Source: Kryptolebias marmoratus (Eukaryota; Chordata; Actinopteri; Cyprinodontiformes; Rivulidae). From it: a DNA stretch of 64,000 bases. Made by a program: the position numbers and the translations under genes. A model generated the notes under the pieces. It did no database searches, had not been told where the DNA came from, and saw only the letters and a program-made list of their open reading frames with translations. The stretch spans positions 30,759,253-30,823,252 of the forward strand of contig NC_051445.1 in the NCBI RefSeq assembly GCF_001649575.2, given 5' to 3'. This document shows, one piece after another, positions 43,915-55,176 of this stretch (the first letter of the stretch is position 1; each line of letters opens with the position of its first letter).

Positions 43915-44275
43915 CTGGTTAATATCTCTACTACTAATTTGTATGTTGTTGTTTCTGTTTTTCATATTTTAAGAGTCAACTTGATCCATAGGTTTTATGT
44001 GTTTTTTTATAAAGCCTTGCAGGTCGCTGTTAGCTATATGTACATGTATGGGAATGAAGTTCAGGCCCTCTTCAATACTTTTCCACTATGCTTTATATGA
44101 AGGATTGCACCAGCATGCCATAGGTCTCAGTTGTGCTGCCCAGTAGTAATCCCTGAGAGAGGAAAGGCCCCATCCCCCTTTTCCTTTTGCCATTTGTAAA
44201 GTTTTAGTCGAAACCTGGGCCTTTCACCTTGCCATATGTATCTGGACCCTTGAAAAGGGAAAAACTGAAAAAAAA
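43915..44275 (+). repeat. Rpt-R copy 2, followed by an RTE 3' terminus
   Basis: Near-identical to 34690-35030 up to CCATATGTATCTGGAC. It then continues CCTTGAAAAGGGAAAAACTG, which is the RTE 3' end seen at 1890-1925. Confidence 0.75.
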
Positions 44276-44312
44276 GATGATTCAAGAAACTTTTTTTGGA
44301 AAACACTTATAA

Positions 44313-45590
44313 TTGTTTCACTTTGAATTTAATTATTTCATGGCTCCCATGCAAGTGGAGTCATCATAAAACTGTCAACCTTACCCATCAAACGCAGTGG
44401 GCAGAATGAGCTTGTCAGGAGACCCTGACATCTGATTGGCTGCTCAACACAGCAAGTCAAGACAGATCGACCACAGATAATGGATTGATACACAGCCAAA
44501 AAACACATTCCAAAACATTAGTAATCTAAACCATAATCTAATCTTTACGTGTATTTGGATGAAAACATATTTTACATAGAGAAAATAAACTAGAAGATGT
44601 ATTCTTTTTTTATGAAACACCTCAAACAATCAGTGTTGCCAAGGTCACTACATTTAGAAAGTTTTCAGACATCTTTTGCAACTTTTTTCAAAAAAGGGAC
44701 TAGCGATAAATCAAGCAATGTTTTTTTGGTGTTATTGGAGACTTTTGGAGAGTAATGTAAAAGCAAGTATCATTCTTTTCAAAGAACAGTGGGTGCTGCT
44801 CCAGGCCCTGCTTTCATCCCAAAGCACTTGCAGGCAGCTCAGTCCCCACAAAGTGTCTTGGAGCAGCAAAGGTGATTTAAAAGAGACAGTCTGAGTTAGT
44901 TTAGTGCAGTGATTCATTGTAGACATAGAACATTTTCCATTTACATCCCACGATCGATCAGTCATGTGCCAATCATTTAGAGTCTGGATGCAGTGGGTGA
45001 ATTTCTCCTGCCATGACTACAGCTGGGAGGGACACTGCAAGGACTGAGCCGCCTGGGAGTGCGTTGGAATGGGGCAGGACCCACTGCAGCTCATTGCAAA
45101 GAATGATACTTGCTTTCATGGCAGTTTCCAAAAGTTTCCAATATAAAGTCTTCAAAAAAGTTGCTAGATCTGTCACTAGTCCTGTTCTTGAAAAATAGTC
45201 ACTAGTCACTGGAAAGCTGCTGGAGTACTTCTTCCAAGTTTGCAATCACTCTTGAGTCATTGTCTTGGTTGTAAAGTGCAGAAATAACTCTAACAACTTC
45301 AAATAATTGTTCTTATTTATCAATCACAAACTCTGGAAAAAACAACTACAGTTTCTATATTCCTAGCTTGGTATAAAATATCTCTAATTAGCTCACAAGA
45401 GAGCTCATTAGGATCATGCATGAAGGGAGGTGCCAAGTTTAAGGAACAGACATCAGACTAAAGCAATGGATTTCACAGAATCCGTGTTAGTCCCACCAAT
45501 TGATCTTGATGGGTGAGGTTGACAGTTTAAAAATATTTCAAGATTACACTGTTCGCACGGGAGCCATAAAATAAATACACAGTGAAACAA
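44313..45590. mobile_element. 1.28 kb foldback DNA element
   Basis: Outer inverted ends: TTGTTTCAC ... CATGGCTCCCATGC at the left and GCACGGGAGCCAT ... GTGAAACAA at the right. The next pair, AAACTGTCAACCTTACCCATC at about 44372, mirrors GATGGGTGAGGTTGACAG at about 45508. A longer inner pair of about 190 bp (44680-44870 with 45000-45190) shares AAGCAAGTATCATTCTTT and its complement. The central loop is about 130 bp. There is no transposase; the small ORFs at 44676-44965 and 44973-45245 simply read the two arms. Superfamily unknown. Confidence 0.75.
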
Positions 45591-46640
45591 AATGTTTTTA
45601 AATATAGAATTTTATTTCATTAGAAATGTAATTATTTACTTGTGTATTTTATAATTTAATGGTATACTTAATTATTTAGTGACATATTTCATAACTAAAT
45701 GGTACATTTAATGTTTTAATCTGCCGTTTACATTTAAAAATTTCATGATGTATTAATTGGTTTAGTTAATTTTTGTCAAGTTTAATCCTCTTTACTGTTT
45801 TATTAGCTAATTGTAAATCCTAAACCATTTGCCAGCCAATAGATAATGCTGTTTCTTTAAAGTAAACAGATGCATATTACAGGGTAAATCTTTCAAGTCG
45901 ATCCTCGACAGGAACTTACTGATCGGATTGCTAGGAGATTTGTGACAAAACCCCAAAGCTGGTTGTTTGGAGCTATGTACTGTACATGAAAATAAATTGG
46001 ATCCATCCATCCAAGCAGGACATGCAGCTCAAACTGGCTTTTGATGCTGAGCATTTTTTTTAAAGTACAAAGTTTAATTTTACGCTATTTATTATAAAGT
46101 TCAAAGCAGCAACCAGTTTAGATGAGAGAAGCTGACATGTGACAAAGACTCAGATTAAAATTCAGCTCTTCATCTAGGTATTACAAACAGCACTTCACTG
46201 AGCCACTGGAACACCCCAAATGTGAAATTCAAACTATTTTTGAGAAGCAGAAAAATAATTGCATGTTTATGTACTGAGGTCAGGTTTAAATCAAATTTGT
46301 ATCTTAATGACATCTAAATTAGATTCTGAACCATTTGTTCAATTTTATTCACAACAGAAGTAATTTTAGGGCACTAAACAATGAAAAAAAACAAGTGAAG
46401 TAACATATCCAAGTCAATTTAAAACAAATCCAGATTCCGAATCAGCAACAGTGATTTATTTTAATTATTACTCAATACAATACTAATTACTAAAAGTTAT
46501 CTGTTTAAGGAACCCAGCAGATTGCATCAAATCTCACTTTGTTGCAATTCCCCATACTTAGCATCATGTTGGTGACAGATGAAAAAAAATAAAAGATGAC
46601 TATTTAACTTGAAGAAAACTCCAGCAGAGCCAAGTTCAAG
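45591..46640. other. Intron sequence, no gene seen
   Basis: AT-rich with no shared repeat. The ORF at 45807-46010 is not protein-like. Confidence 0.5.
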
Positions 46641-46895
46641 ATGAGTGGCCATCTGTCTTGACTAGCTGGGGTTTGAGAGGACAGGAAAGAGATGCAGACA
46701 AACAACACAATAAAAAAAATACAAAGAAAAGCACAGGTTATTGATACCAACAATTACAAGTACAAACATGAAGAGTAGACAGAGTAAAGACAGCAGCAGA
46801 ATGAGGAAAGGTAGTCAGTGTGTTCTCCAGGAGTCTAAGCCTATAGCAGATTAACCAAAGAAAAGCTAAGGAAACCCAAGCCAATCCTAACTATA
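46641..46895 (+). repeat. Older dispersed repeat split by the Tc1 element (left part)
   Basis: GTCTAAGCCTATAGCAG and CCAAGCCAATCCTAACTATA lead to the Tc1 insertion at a TA. The text resumes after it at TACGATTTATCAAAAAGGAA and runs to about 48745. The joined sequence resembles a widespread fish repeat. No coding region. Confidence 0.6.
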
Positions 46896-48590
46896 CAACC
46901 CCTGGTAAAAATGATGGAATCACCCATCTCTGAGGATGTTCCTTCAGTTGTTTAATTTTGTAGAAAAAAAGCAGATCACAGACATGACAAAAAACTAAAG
47001 GCATCACAAATGGCAACTTTCTGGCTTTAAGAAACACTAAAATAAATCAAGAAAAATGATTGTGGTAGCCAGTAACAGTTAGATTTTTAGAACAAGCACA
47101 GGGAATAAATTATGGAATCACTCAATTCTGAGGAAAAAACTATGGAATCACCCTGCAAATTTTCATTACAAACACTAACACCTGCATCAGATTAAATCTG
47201 CTTGTTTGTATGCAGGTAAAAAGTGGTGATCACAACTTGGAGAGCTGTTGCAACAAGTGGACTGACATGAATCATGTCTCCAACACCAAAGATGTTAATT
47301 GAAAAAAGGGGAGGATTATCAAACTCCTTAAAGAGGGTAAATCATCATGCGGTGTTGTACAAGATGTTGGTTGTTCACAGTCACCTGTGTCTAAAACCTG
47401 GACCAAGTGCAAACAACATGGGAAGGTGGCTAAAGGCAAGCATACTGGTAGACTAAGGAAGACATCAAAGCGTCAAGACAGAAAACTTAAAGCAATATGC
47501 CTTGAAAACAGAAAATGTACAACAAAACAAATGAGGAACAAATGGGAGGAAACTGGAGTCAACATCTGTGACTGAACTGTAAGAAACCACCTAAAGGAAA
47601 TGGGATTTACATACAGAAAAGCTAAAAGAAAGCCATCACTAACACCTAAACAGAAAAAACAAGGTTACAATGGGCTAAGGAAAGGCAATCGTGGACTGTG
47701 GATGACAGGATGAAAGTCATATTCAGTGATGAATCTCGAATCTGCATTGGGCAAGGTGATGATGCTGGAACTTTTGTTTGGTGCCATTCCAATGAGATTT
47801 ATGCAGACGACTGTCTGAAGAAAACATGCAAATTTCCACAGTCATTGATGATATGGGGCTGCATGTCAGGTAATGGCACTGGGGAGATGAATGTCATTAC
47901 ATCTTCAATAAATGCAGAGGTTTACATTGACATTTTGGACACTTTTTTATCCCATCTATCCAAAAGATATTTGGGGATGATGAAATCATTTTTCAAGATG
48001 ATAATGCATCTTGCCATAGAGCAAAAACGGTGAAAACATTCCTTGAAGAAAGACACATAAGGTCAATGTCATGGCCTGCAAACAGTCCAGATCTCAATCC
48101 AATTGAAAATCTGTGGTGGAAGTTAAAGAAAATGGTCCATGACAAGGCTCCAACCTGCAAATCTGATCTGGCAACAGCAATCAGAGAAAGCTGGAGCCAG
48201 ATTGCTGAAGAGTACTGTTTGTCACTCATTAAGTCAGTGCCTCAGAGACTGCAAGCAGTTATAAAAGCCAGAGGTGGTGCAACAAAGTAGTAGTGATATG
48301 TTGGAGTGTTATTTTGTTTGTTTGTTTATTTTTCATGATTCTATTTTTTTTCATCAGAATTGAGTGATTCCATAATTTATTCCCTGTGCTTGTTCTAAAA
48401 ATCTAACTGTTACTGACTACAACAATCATTTTTCTTGATTTCTTTTAGTGTTTCTTAAATCCAGAAAGTTGCCATTTGAAATGCCTTTAGTTATTTGTCA
48501 TGTCTGTGATCTGCTTTTTTTCTACAAAATTAAACAACTGAAGGAACATCCTCGGAGACTGGTAATTCCATAATTTTTTTCCAGGGGTTG
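46896..48590 (+). mobile_element. Tc1-like transposon, full length, inactive
   Basis: Inverted termini of about 235 bp (46896-47132 and 48354-48590), starting CAACCCCTGG and flanked by TA duplications (46894-46895, 48591-48592). Within each TIR the ATGGAATCAC motif repeats, as in the IR/DR layout of Sleeping Beauty-type elements. The transposase is split over 47274-48290. N-terminal helix-turn-helix remnants include HGKVAKGKHTGRLRKTSKRQ. The catalytic core has IFSDES (first Asp), QDDNASCH (second Asp) and SPDLNPIENLW (Glu), and the protein ends RLQAVIKARGGATK. At least one stop (near 47573) and a frameshift (near 47970) break it. Confidence 0.93.
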
Positions 48591-48592
48591 TA

Positions 48593-48745
48593 CGATTTAT
48601 CAAAAAGGAAAGTCTTAAGCCTAGTCTAAAAAGTAGACAGGGTGTCAGCCTCACAGACAGAAACTGAAAGTTGGTTACACAAGTGAGAAGCCTGATAACA
48701 GTAAGCTATGCCTCCCATTTTACTTTTAGAAACTAGGAACCTACA
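48593..48745 (+). repeat. Older dispersed repeat, right part
   Basis: Continuation of the repeat at 46641-46895: GTCTTAAGCCTAGTCTAAAA, AGACAGGGTGTCAGCCTCAC and TATGCCTCCCATTTTACTTT. Confidence 0.6.
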
Positions 48746-48869
48746 GTCTGAAACCAATGAATGAGTGTGTCAATGGTTGTCTGTCTGTTTTTATTGTCAA
48801 AAACTTATACAGAAAGATATCATAATAAATGCTAACGTTAGCAGCATGGTATGCAACCCAGCAGTTATC

Positions 48870-48917
48870 AATCAATCAGTCAGTCAGTCAGTCAGTCAGT
48901 CAGTCAATCAATCAATC
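48870..48917. repeat. (CAGT)n/(CAAT)n microsatellite
   Basis: Tetranucleotide run. The surrounding 48746-49724 has no supported gene. Confidence 0.95.
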
Positions 48918-49724
48918 ACCAAATTTATGCAACTCAGCATGTTACCAGCAATTTTCATCCACCTGGCATTTTGCCTGAGGACTCTACTAACTCAATATAG
49001 GACTCTACTGAGGCACAACATCAAGGTCTTTCCAGGCTCAGCAATCTGAATGTCTTAGTTGTTATCAAATAAAGCCTTCGTAGGTGACTGCAAGAAAGAG
49101 AAAGCTGTAAAGAGAAACTTAAGATGAGAAATATTGTTTTACGCTTTTAAGAGCATTGCTCTAGTTCATGCATTGCCTGATTAGCTGCCTCCTTGCTGAC
49201 CCTCTGCAAACATCACCGCAGCCTCAGGTGACTTTGGATGAAACACTGGTCACTGACCCTCAATGAGCTTTGGGCCTTAACCTGCCTCCTTGTCGTGGTC
49301 TTGTCAAGGTTTGAGCAGCCTCCACATTCCCCAAAGACAAAGTGATGACTAGCCTTCCACAGCTTCTGAGCCGGTGAGGCACTTTTAACCCTGTGTGATG
49401 ACAAAGATAAAAAAGAAGTGATTTTGGGTCTGGCTATTATATTTTAACATATGCAAATGGATAAATAACATCTATTTACAATCTGATGTTCCATCAAAAC
49501 TAACCTGACAACCTGGCAGAAATAGTAACATATGACCAAATTCCAAAGAGAAATATTTATCAAAATAATTTAAAGCATTCCAAATGCTTGCACGGGTAAG
49601 AAACTCAAAACATCAATCTTAAAATCCAAATGTTCTGCTCAAAGAATTATTTTGTTTCAGATAAACTAATAATCACTATTTGACCTTAGAATATTAAAGT
49701 AGTACTTGTTGCTGTGTTTCAAAT
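48918..49724. other. Intron sequence, no gene seen
   Basis: Moderate composition. The ORF at 49213-49404 (-) has no motif. Confidence 0.5.
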
Positions 49725-50035
49725 CAAATCAAATTGATTTATAAAGCACATTTAAAAACAACTGTTGTTGACCAAAGTGCTGCACACATAAGCATTCAAT
49801 ACAAACATTATACAGAAATATAGTAACATTACAATTCTCAGAATGTATTAAAAGCCAGTGAAAATAAATGTGTTTTAAGAAGAGATTTAAAAACACCAAG
49901 TGTTGAAGCCTGTCTAATATGGAGGGGCAGCTGATTCTACAGTCTAGGAGCTACCACTGAAAACGCCTGATCACCTCTGTGGACCAGCCTGGATCTTGGG
50001 ACAAAGATCTTCATCTTTATAAATCCTCATTCAAA
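49725..50035. repeat. Dispersed fish-type repeat with AAATCAAATTGATTTATAAA end
   Basis: CAAATCAAATTGATTTATAA followed by AGTGCTGCACACATAAGC and GGGGCAGCTGATTCTACAGT resembles repeats that carry a LINE-type tail in other teleosts. Single copy in this window, so the boundaries are approximate. Confidence 0.45.
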
Positions 50036-50149
50036 GTTATTACTTATTAGTCATTCCTCAGAAGAGTATTCCTTAACTCTTAGTGTTAGTCTTATTTTTG
50101 TTGTCATCTTGATTCCCTGTGATGAATGATGGTAAATTTGATCTCAAGA

Positions 50150-50380
50150 TTGAACTGACCAGGTGTAAATCTACATCTGAATAAACTTTAGAGTCAATCC
50201 AATTCAAGATAGTTGCAACAGCTAACTGACTTTAGCCAATAAAAACTTTGTTAGTTTTGACTTTAGCCAAGGCTATAACTTTTATTTGACAGATCTTGAG
50301 CTAAAATTTGATTTGGTAGTAGGAGGATGTAGGAGTTATCCTCAACACATACACATAACATTATACATGCTGAATTCAGT
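50150..50380 (-). repeat. Rpt-A copy, reverse
   Basis: GAGTCAATCCAATTCAAGAT, AACTGACTTTAGCCAA, TTGAGCTAAAATTTGATTTG and AGTTATCCTCAACACATAC follow the family order. Confidence 0.7.
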
Positions 50381-51787
50381 GTCACAAAAAGAACCACACT
50401 TTAGGTTTTACAGCCCAGCATACAACACATCAAACACCTGTTCTGTTCAAACTGCAGCTCAGTCTAAAGATGTTGTGGCATTCACTCATCAGCTGAGTTT
50501 GTGCTCTCATATAGGAGCATCTACTTTTCATAGAACAGGATAACTCCCCTGCTTGTTTTTAGATTCATGAGATTATCAGCAGGAGCAGAACCACCTAACA
50601 CTGTTGATGCAAACAATACTCTAACATGCAAAAGCAAGCACTCCACACTTCAGGATCCTCACTGGACCATTTCTCACAGCAACTCCTGACTTCTGCTTTA
50701 TGTGTTGTGTGTGGCTACACTTGAATAATTTACTTCATTATTAAAAACTTATTCAGGAGTCCTCCAGCCTCATGAAGCCTGAATTAAAGAGTTCATTTGC
50801 AATTCCAAAGCCTATCTCAGTCATTAACTCAGGGCATCAGTAGGGCCCTTAGGACAGTATGGCTACTGAGGGTTGAAGTGTTTGCTGTCCCTTCTAGTGA
50901 TGCTCAGGCTGCTTGGAGAGCAGGGTGCAGCTAAAGAGGCTAAGAGCAGTAACTTGAGGATGGGTTGAAATGGGACATGAAAGCCTTGAGGCATAATCTG
51001 ATAAATTTGCTATCCTATTCTCCTTCTCAAGCATGTACCCCTTCCCTGACTTCTTTCAACACTGCCTGACTGACCCTTCAAAAGGCCATGGACTCAATCC
51101 AAATCTTCCATCATCTATGAACACTGGTGTTTGTAGGATTCTAGAAGGAAGCACCAGTGAAAAGAGCTGAGGGTTCACATCGCTGTCAACTGTTTCATCA
51201 GGGTGCCACACAAATCCTTTCTGTATGTGACCAAAACAACAGAGAGGAATTTTCAGAGCCTTCTAGAACTTCAGAAAAGGCCCAGTCAATCAGAACATAT
51301 AAAATGTTATAATTTAATTTTACTCACAATATATCTACTCAATGTATTTTTTCTTATTTTTTGCTAATTTCTCCTAATAAGTTATATGTCTTACAGTCAA
51401 CTTTTTAAAATGTTCTAAAATATTTAAGTCACATTTTTAATCAGCAAACTTAAATTCAGTATTGTTTATTAGCTCCCAAAGCACATACGTTTAAATTTTT
51501 GCTTTGTTTCACGGCAACATCTCAGAGTATTTGGAACCAGATCAAACTGACTGACTGCAGTTACACAGACAGAGGGACACCCAAGGCTGAACTGATAAAT
51601 TCAGTATATAGCACAAATCCTTATCCATTCTGAAATAATCTCTACCTAATGTAGTATATTTTTTATACATTTATATAGGATAGTACAATTTATTTAATAA
51701 TGTGTGAAATGCTCTATAAAATACAATTTTCTTGAATTTGGTTCTATTCCTAACATGCTCAATGTAAATAAACACACTCCTCATCAT
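50381..51787. other. Intron sequence, no gene seen
   Basis: No ORF with recognisable motifs and no repeat shared with the window. A (CTAT)n microsatellite follows at 51793-51830. Confidence 0.55.
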
Positions 51788-51791
51788 TGAC

Positions 51792-51792
<1 letters not shown>

Positions 51793-51830
<38 letters not shown>
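51793..51830. repeat. (CTAT)n microsatellite
   Basis: About nine tetranucleotide units just upstream of the LTR element. Confidence 0.97.
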
Positions 51831-52473
51831 GAGTAAACTGAAAAATGCCATCGTGTAACAAACCAAAAACCAAATTACAACTATAATAATAAAAATTGGC
51901 AATGTAAAACCTGTCATGATGTGGAGTGACGAAAGCGAACCCAGAGCGCAGACTCATATTAACAAACAATAATTTATTAAAGAACGAAACACAAAACAAA
52001 AGCTGACGTGGCAGCAAAAACAAAATAAAGAACAAACTAAAACTAACATAAATAGAAACAGGGACAAGCAGGACGAAAAACGAACAACTGGAAACGAGCT
52101 ACAAACCAGAGACAAACCTTAGACAATGGACCAGCGAGGTATGGAGAGAAATGACTGGGTTTTAAAGACTGGGGATAACGAGGTGAGTGGGAACAGGTGG
52201 ACTGATTGCTGTGTAGGGACAGGTGAAGATGGGCGTGTCTGACAGAGAAGTGAATGACTGGGGGAGAATGAACATGAACATGAGACAAAAACGAAAAGTA
52301 CAACCAAACAAAACAAAAACCAAAGAACTAAAATCAAAATAAAACAAAAACAAAAACAATACCTAGAAAAAAAGCCAAATCACCACACCATGCTTCATAA
52401 CATCAAGCACATTTACATTTGCAGAAAGTGAGTCACCTTCAGTTTGTTTTGTTTGAGCACGGGGCACAGACCA

Positions 52474-52646
52474 TCATGCTGAAAGTCCTCCGCGCCCTCT
52501 CCCTGTTGTTGAGCCTCCTCTGGGAGGGCCCTGAGTTTTGTTTTTAAAACAGTTTGAGGAGCGGTGGCCTGTTTTACCGCAGGTCCAACATGTTAAATCT
52601 TTGTTAAAAGGTTTATTTGTTCTGAATGAGCTGGATCCTCCTCGGG
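52474..52646 (-). CDS. C-terminus of family L gag: CCHC zinc knuckle and RGG tail
   Basis: Minus-strand frame ending at a TGA (52474-52476). It contains CWTCGKTGHRSSNC (C-x2-C-x4-H-x4-C, 52549-52590), the nucleocapsid zinc knuckle that binds retroelement RNA. Gly/Arg-rich tails PPRGGSTTGRGRGG follow, with RGGSSSFRTNKPFNKD before the knuckle. Such RGG-rich basic tracts also bind RNA. The frame enters the gap at 52647, so its connection to the repeat region is unproven. The plus-strand ORFs crossing this gap are shadows. Confidence 0.7.
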
Positions 52647-53245
52647 NNNNNNNNNNNNNNNNNNNNNNNNNNNNNNNNNNNNNNNNNNNNNNNNNNNNNN
52701 NNNNNNNNNNNNNNNNNNNNNNNNNNNNNNNNNNNNNNNNNNNNNNNNNNNNNNNNNNNNNNNNNNNNNNNNNNNNNNNNNNNNNNNNNNNNNNNNNNNN
52801 NNNNNNNNNNNNNNNNNNNNNNNNNNNNNNNNNNNNNNNNNNNNNNNNNNNNNNNNNNNNNNNNNNNNNNNNNNNNNNNNNNNNNNNNNNNNNNNNNNNN
52901 NNNNNNNNNNNNNNNNNNNNNNNNNNNNNNNNNNNNNNNNNNNNNNNNNNNNNNNNNNNNNNNNNNNNNNNNNNNNNNNNNNNNNNNNNNNNNNNNNNNN
53001 NNNNNNNNNNNNNNNNNNNNNNNNNNNNNNNNNNNNNNNNNNNNNNNNNNNNNNNNNNNNNNNNNNNNNNNNNNNNNNNNNNNNNNNNNNNNNNNNNNNN
53101 NNNNNNNNNNNNNNNNNNNNNNNNNNNNNNNNNNNNNNNNNNNNNNNNNNNNNNNNNNNNNNNNNNNNNNNNNNNNNNNNNNNNNNNNNNNNNNNNNNNN
53201 NNNNNNNNNNNNNNNNNNNNNNNNNNNNNNNNNNNNNNNNNNNNN
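52647..53245. other. Assembly gap (599 N)
   Basis: Lies within the repeat-rich internal region of the LTR element. GC-rich tandem repeats on its right edge explain the break. Confidence 0.99.
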
Positions 53246-53322
53246 GGCCCGGGCGCCGTCCTCGGCGGAGCAAGAGTTCGGGAGGGCGGCCCAAGTGCCG
53301 TCCTCGGCGGAGCAAGAGTTCA

Positions 53323-54382
53323 GGCGGGCGGCCCGGGCGCCGTCCTCGGCGGAACAGGTGAGCGCCAAACTGACGTGGACCAAGCAGGCGAGAGCCGGGC
53401 GGACGTGGGCCAAGCAGGCGAGAGCCGGGCGGACGTGGGCCAAGCAGGCGAGAGCCGGGCTGACGGGGTGCAGCGCGAACGTCCCGACGTGGCTGAGCTG
53501 AGCGAAGCGCCAATCCCGACCCTCGTTGGAGCAGCGCAGAGCGAGGCGTCGACCCAGACCCTCGGTGGAGCAGCACAGAGCGAGGCGTCCCCCTGGACCC
53601 TCGGCTTAACAGAGCGGAGCGAGGCGTCCCCCTGGACCCTCGGCTTAGCAGAGCGGAGCGAGGCATCCCCCTGGACCCTCGGCTTAGCAGAGCGGAGCGA
53701 GGCGTCCATCCGGACCCTCGGCGGAGCAGAGCGGAGCAAGGCGTCCATCCGGACCCTCGGCAGAGCTGAACGGAGCGTGGCGTCCCCCTGGACCCTCGGC
53801 GGAGCAGAGCGGAACGTTGACACTGACCCTCGGTGATTCTGAGCAGATGCGACGGCGTCCTCGGCAACCCCCTCGGAGACGGAGTGAGAGGCGACGACGT
53901 CCTCTGCGACCCCCTCGGAGACGGAGTGAAAGGCGTCGTCGTCCTCAGCGACCCCCTCGGAGATGGAGTGAGAGGCGTCGTCGACCTCGGCGACCCCCTC
54001 GGAGACACGGGATGGTGAGACGTCGCCGTCACGGCCGACCCCCATGGAGACACGGGATGGTGAGGCGTCGTCGTCACAGCCGACCCCCACGGAGACACGG
54101 GATGGTGAGGCGGCGTCGTCACAGCCGACCTCCACGGAGACACGGGATGGTGGAGCATCGTCTCGTCCGACCCCCACTGAGATGTTGGCAGGTGGGACGT
54201 CGTCCCTCTCAGGAACGCTGACCGTCAGAGAAGCGTCGCCGACCCCCTCAGGAATGCTGACCGTCAGAGAAGCGTCGCCGACCCCCTCAGGAACGCTGAC
54301 CGTCAGAGAAGCGTCGCCGACCCCCTCAGGAACGCTGACCGTCAGAGAAGGCACAGAGAGGACCCAGGGCTCGGCAGAGGGC
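53323..54382 (-). CDS. Family L internal ORF: tandem-repeat protein region
   Basis: Minus-strand frame of at least 344 codons, made of successive short repeat types. First come four units of GVGDASLTVSVPE, then SRVSVEVGCDDAASP-type units, EGVAEDDDAFHSVS-type units, then RSAKPRVQGDASL-type units, and finally ARLSPAWPTS units. The composition is Ser/Val/Asp- then Arg/Pro-rich, suggesting a disordered protein. It stops at 53320-53322 in this frame, whereas the other minus frames stay open, so the true frame beyond that point is uncertain. The RVSVEV-type repeats also occur in the plus-oriented relative at 41515-41700, which supports this strand. The function is unknown; position suggests part of gag or a gag-fused spacer. 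Confidence 0.5.
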
Positions 54383-55176
54383 NNNNNNNNNNNNNNNNNN
54401 NNNNNNNNNNNNNNNNNNNNNNNNNNNNNNNNNNNNNNNNNNNNNNNNNNNNNNNNNNNNNNNNNNNNNNNNNNNNNNNNNNNNNNNNNNNNNNNNNNNN
54501 NNNNNNNNNNNNNNNNNNNNNNNNNNNNNNNNNNNNNNNNNNNNNNNNNNNNNNNNNNNNNNNNNNNNNNNNNNNNNNNNNNNNNNNNNNNNNNNNNNNN
54601 NNNNNNNNNNNNNNNNNNNNNNNNNNNNNNNNNNNNNNNNNNNNNNNNNNNNNNNNNNNNNNNNNNNNNNNNNNNNNNNNNNNNNNNNNNNNNNNNNNNN
54701 NNNNNNNNNNNNNNNNNNNNNNNNNNNNNNNNNNNNNNNNNNNNNNNNNNNNNNNNNNNNNNNNNNNNNNNNNNNNNNNNNNNNNNNNNNNNNNNNNNNN
54801 NNNNNNNNNNNNNNNNNNNNNNNNNNNNNNNNNNNNNNNNNNNNNNNNNNNNNNNNNNNNNNNNNNNNNNNNNNNNNNNNNNNNNNNNNNNNNNNNNNNN
54901 NNNNNNNNNNNNNNNNNNNNNNNNNNNNNNNNNNNNNNNNNNNNNNNNNNNNNNNNNNNNNNNNNNNNNNNNNNNNNNNNNNNNNNNNNNNNNNNNNNNN
55001 NNNNNNNNNNNNNNNNNNNNNNNNNNNNNNNNNNNNNNNNNNNNNNNNNNNNNNNNNNNNNNNNNNNNNNNNNNNNNNNNNNNNNNNNNNNNNNNNNNNN
55101 NNNNNNNNNNNNNNNNNNNNNNNNNNNNNNNNNNNNNNNNNNNNNNNNNNNNNNNNNNNNNNNNNNNNNNNNNNNN
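54383..55176. other. Assembly gap (794 N)
   Basis: Removes the first bases of the 5' LTR border, the primer-binding site and the start of the internal region. Confidence 0.99.

Noticed and set aside
47993..48229. Minus-strand ORF in the Tc1 element
   Set aside because: Antisense to the catalytic SPDLNPIENLW segment of the transposase.
48870..48917. Possible CRISPR-like array of short repeats
   Set aside because: It is a plain tetranucleotide microsatellite without spacers, and the genome is vertebrate.
52478..52549. Plus-strand ATG with a signal-peptide-like start (MLKVLRALSLLLSLLWEGPE)
   Set aside because: It is the complement of the RGG-rich end of the zinc-knuckle frame and stops after about 23 codons.
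52538..53836. 432-codon plus-strand ORF and the other long ORFs across the gaps at 52647 and 54383
   Set aside because: The gap bases are unknown and the plus strand is antisense to the LTR element, whose LTR signals and zinc knuckle are on the minus strand.
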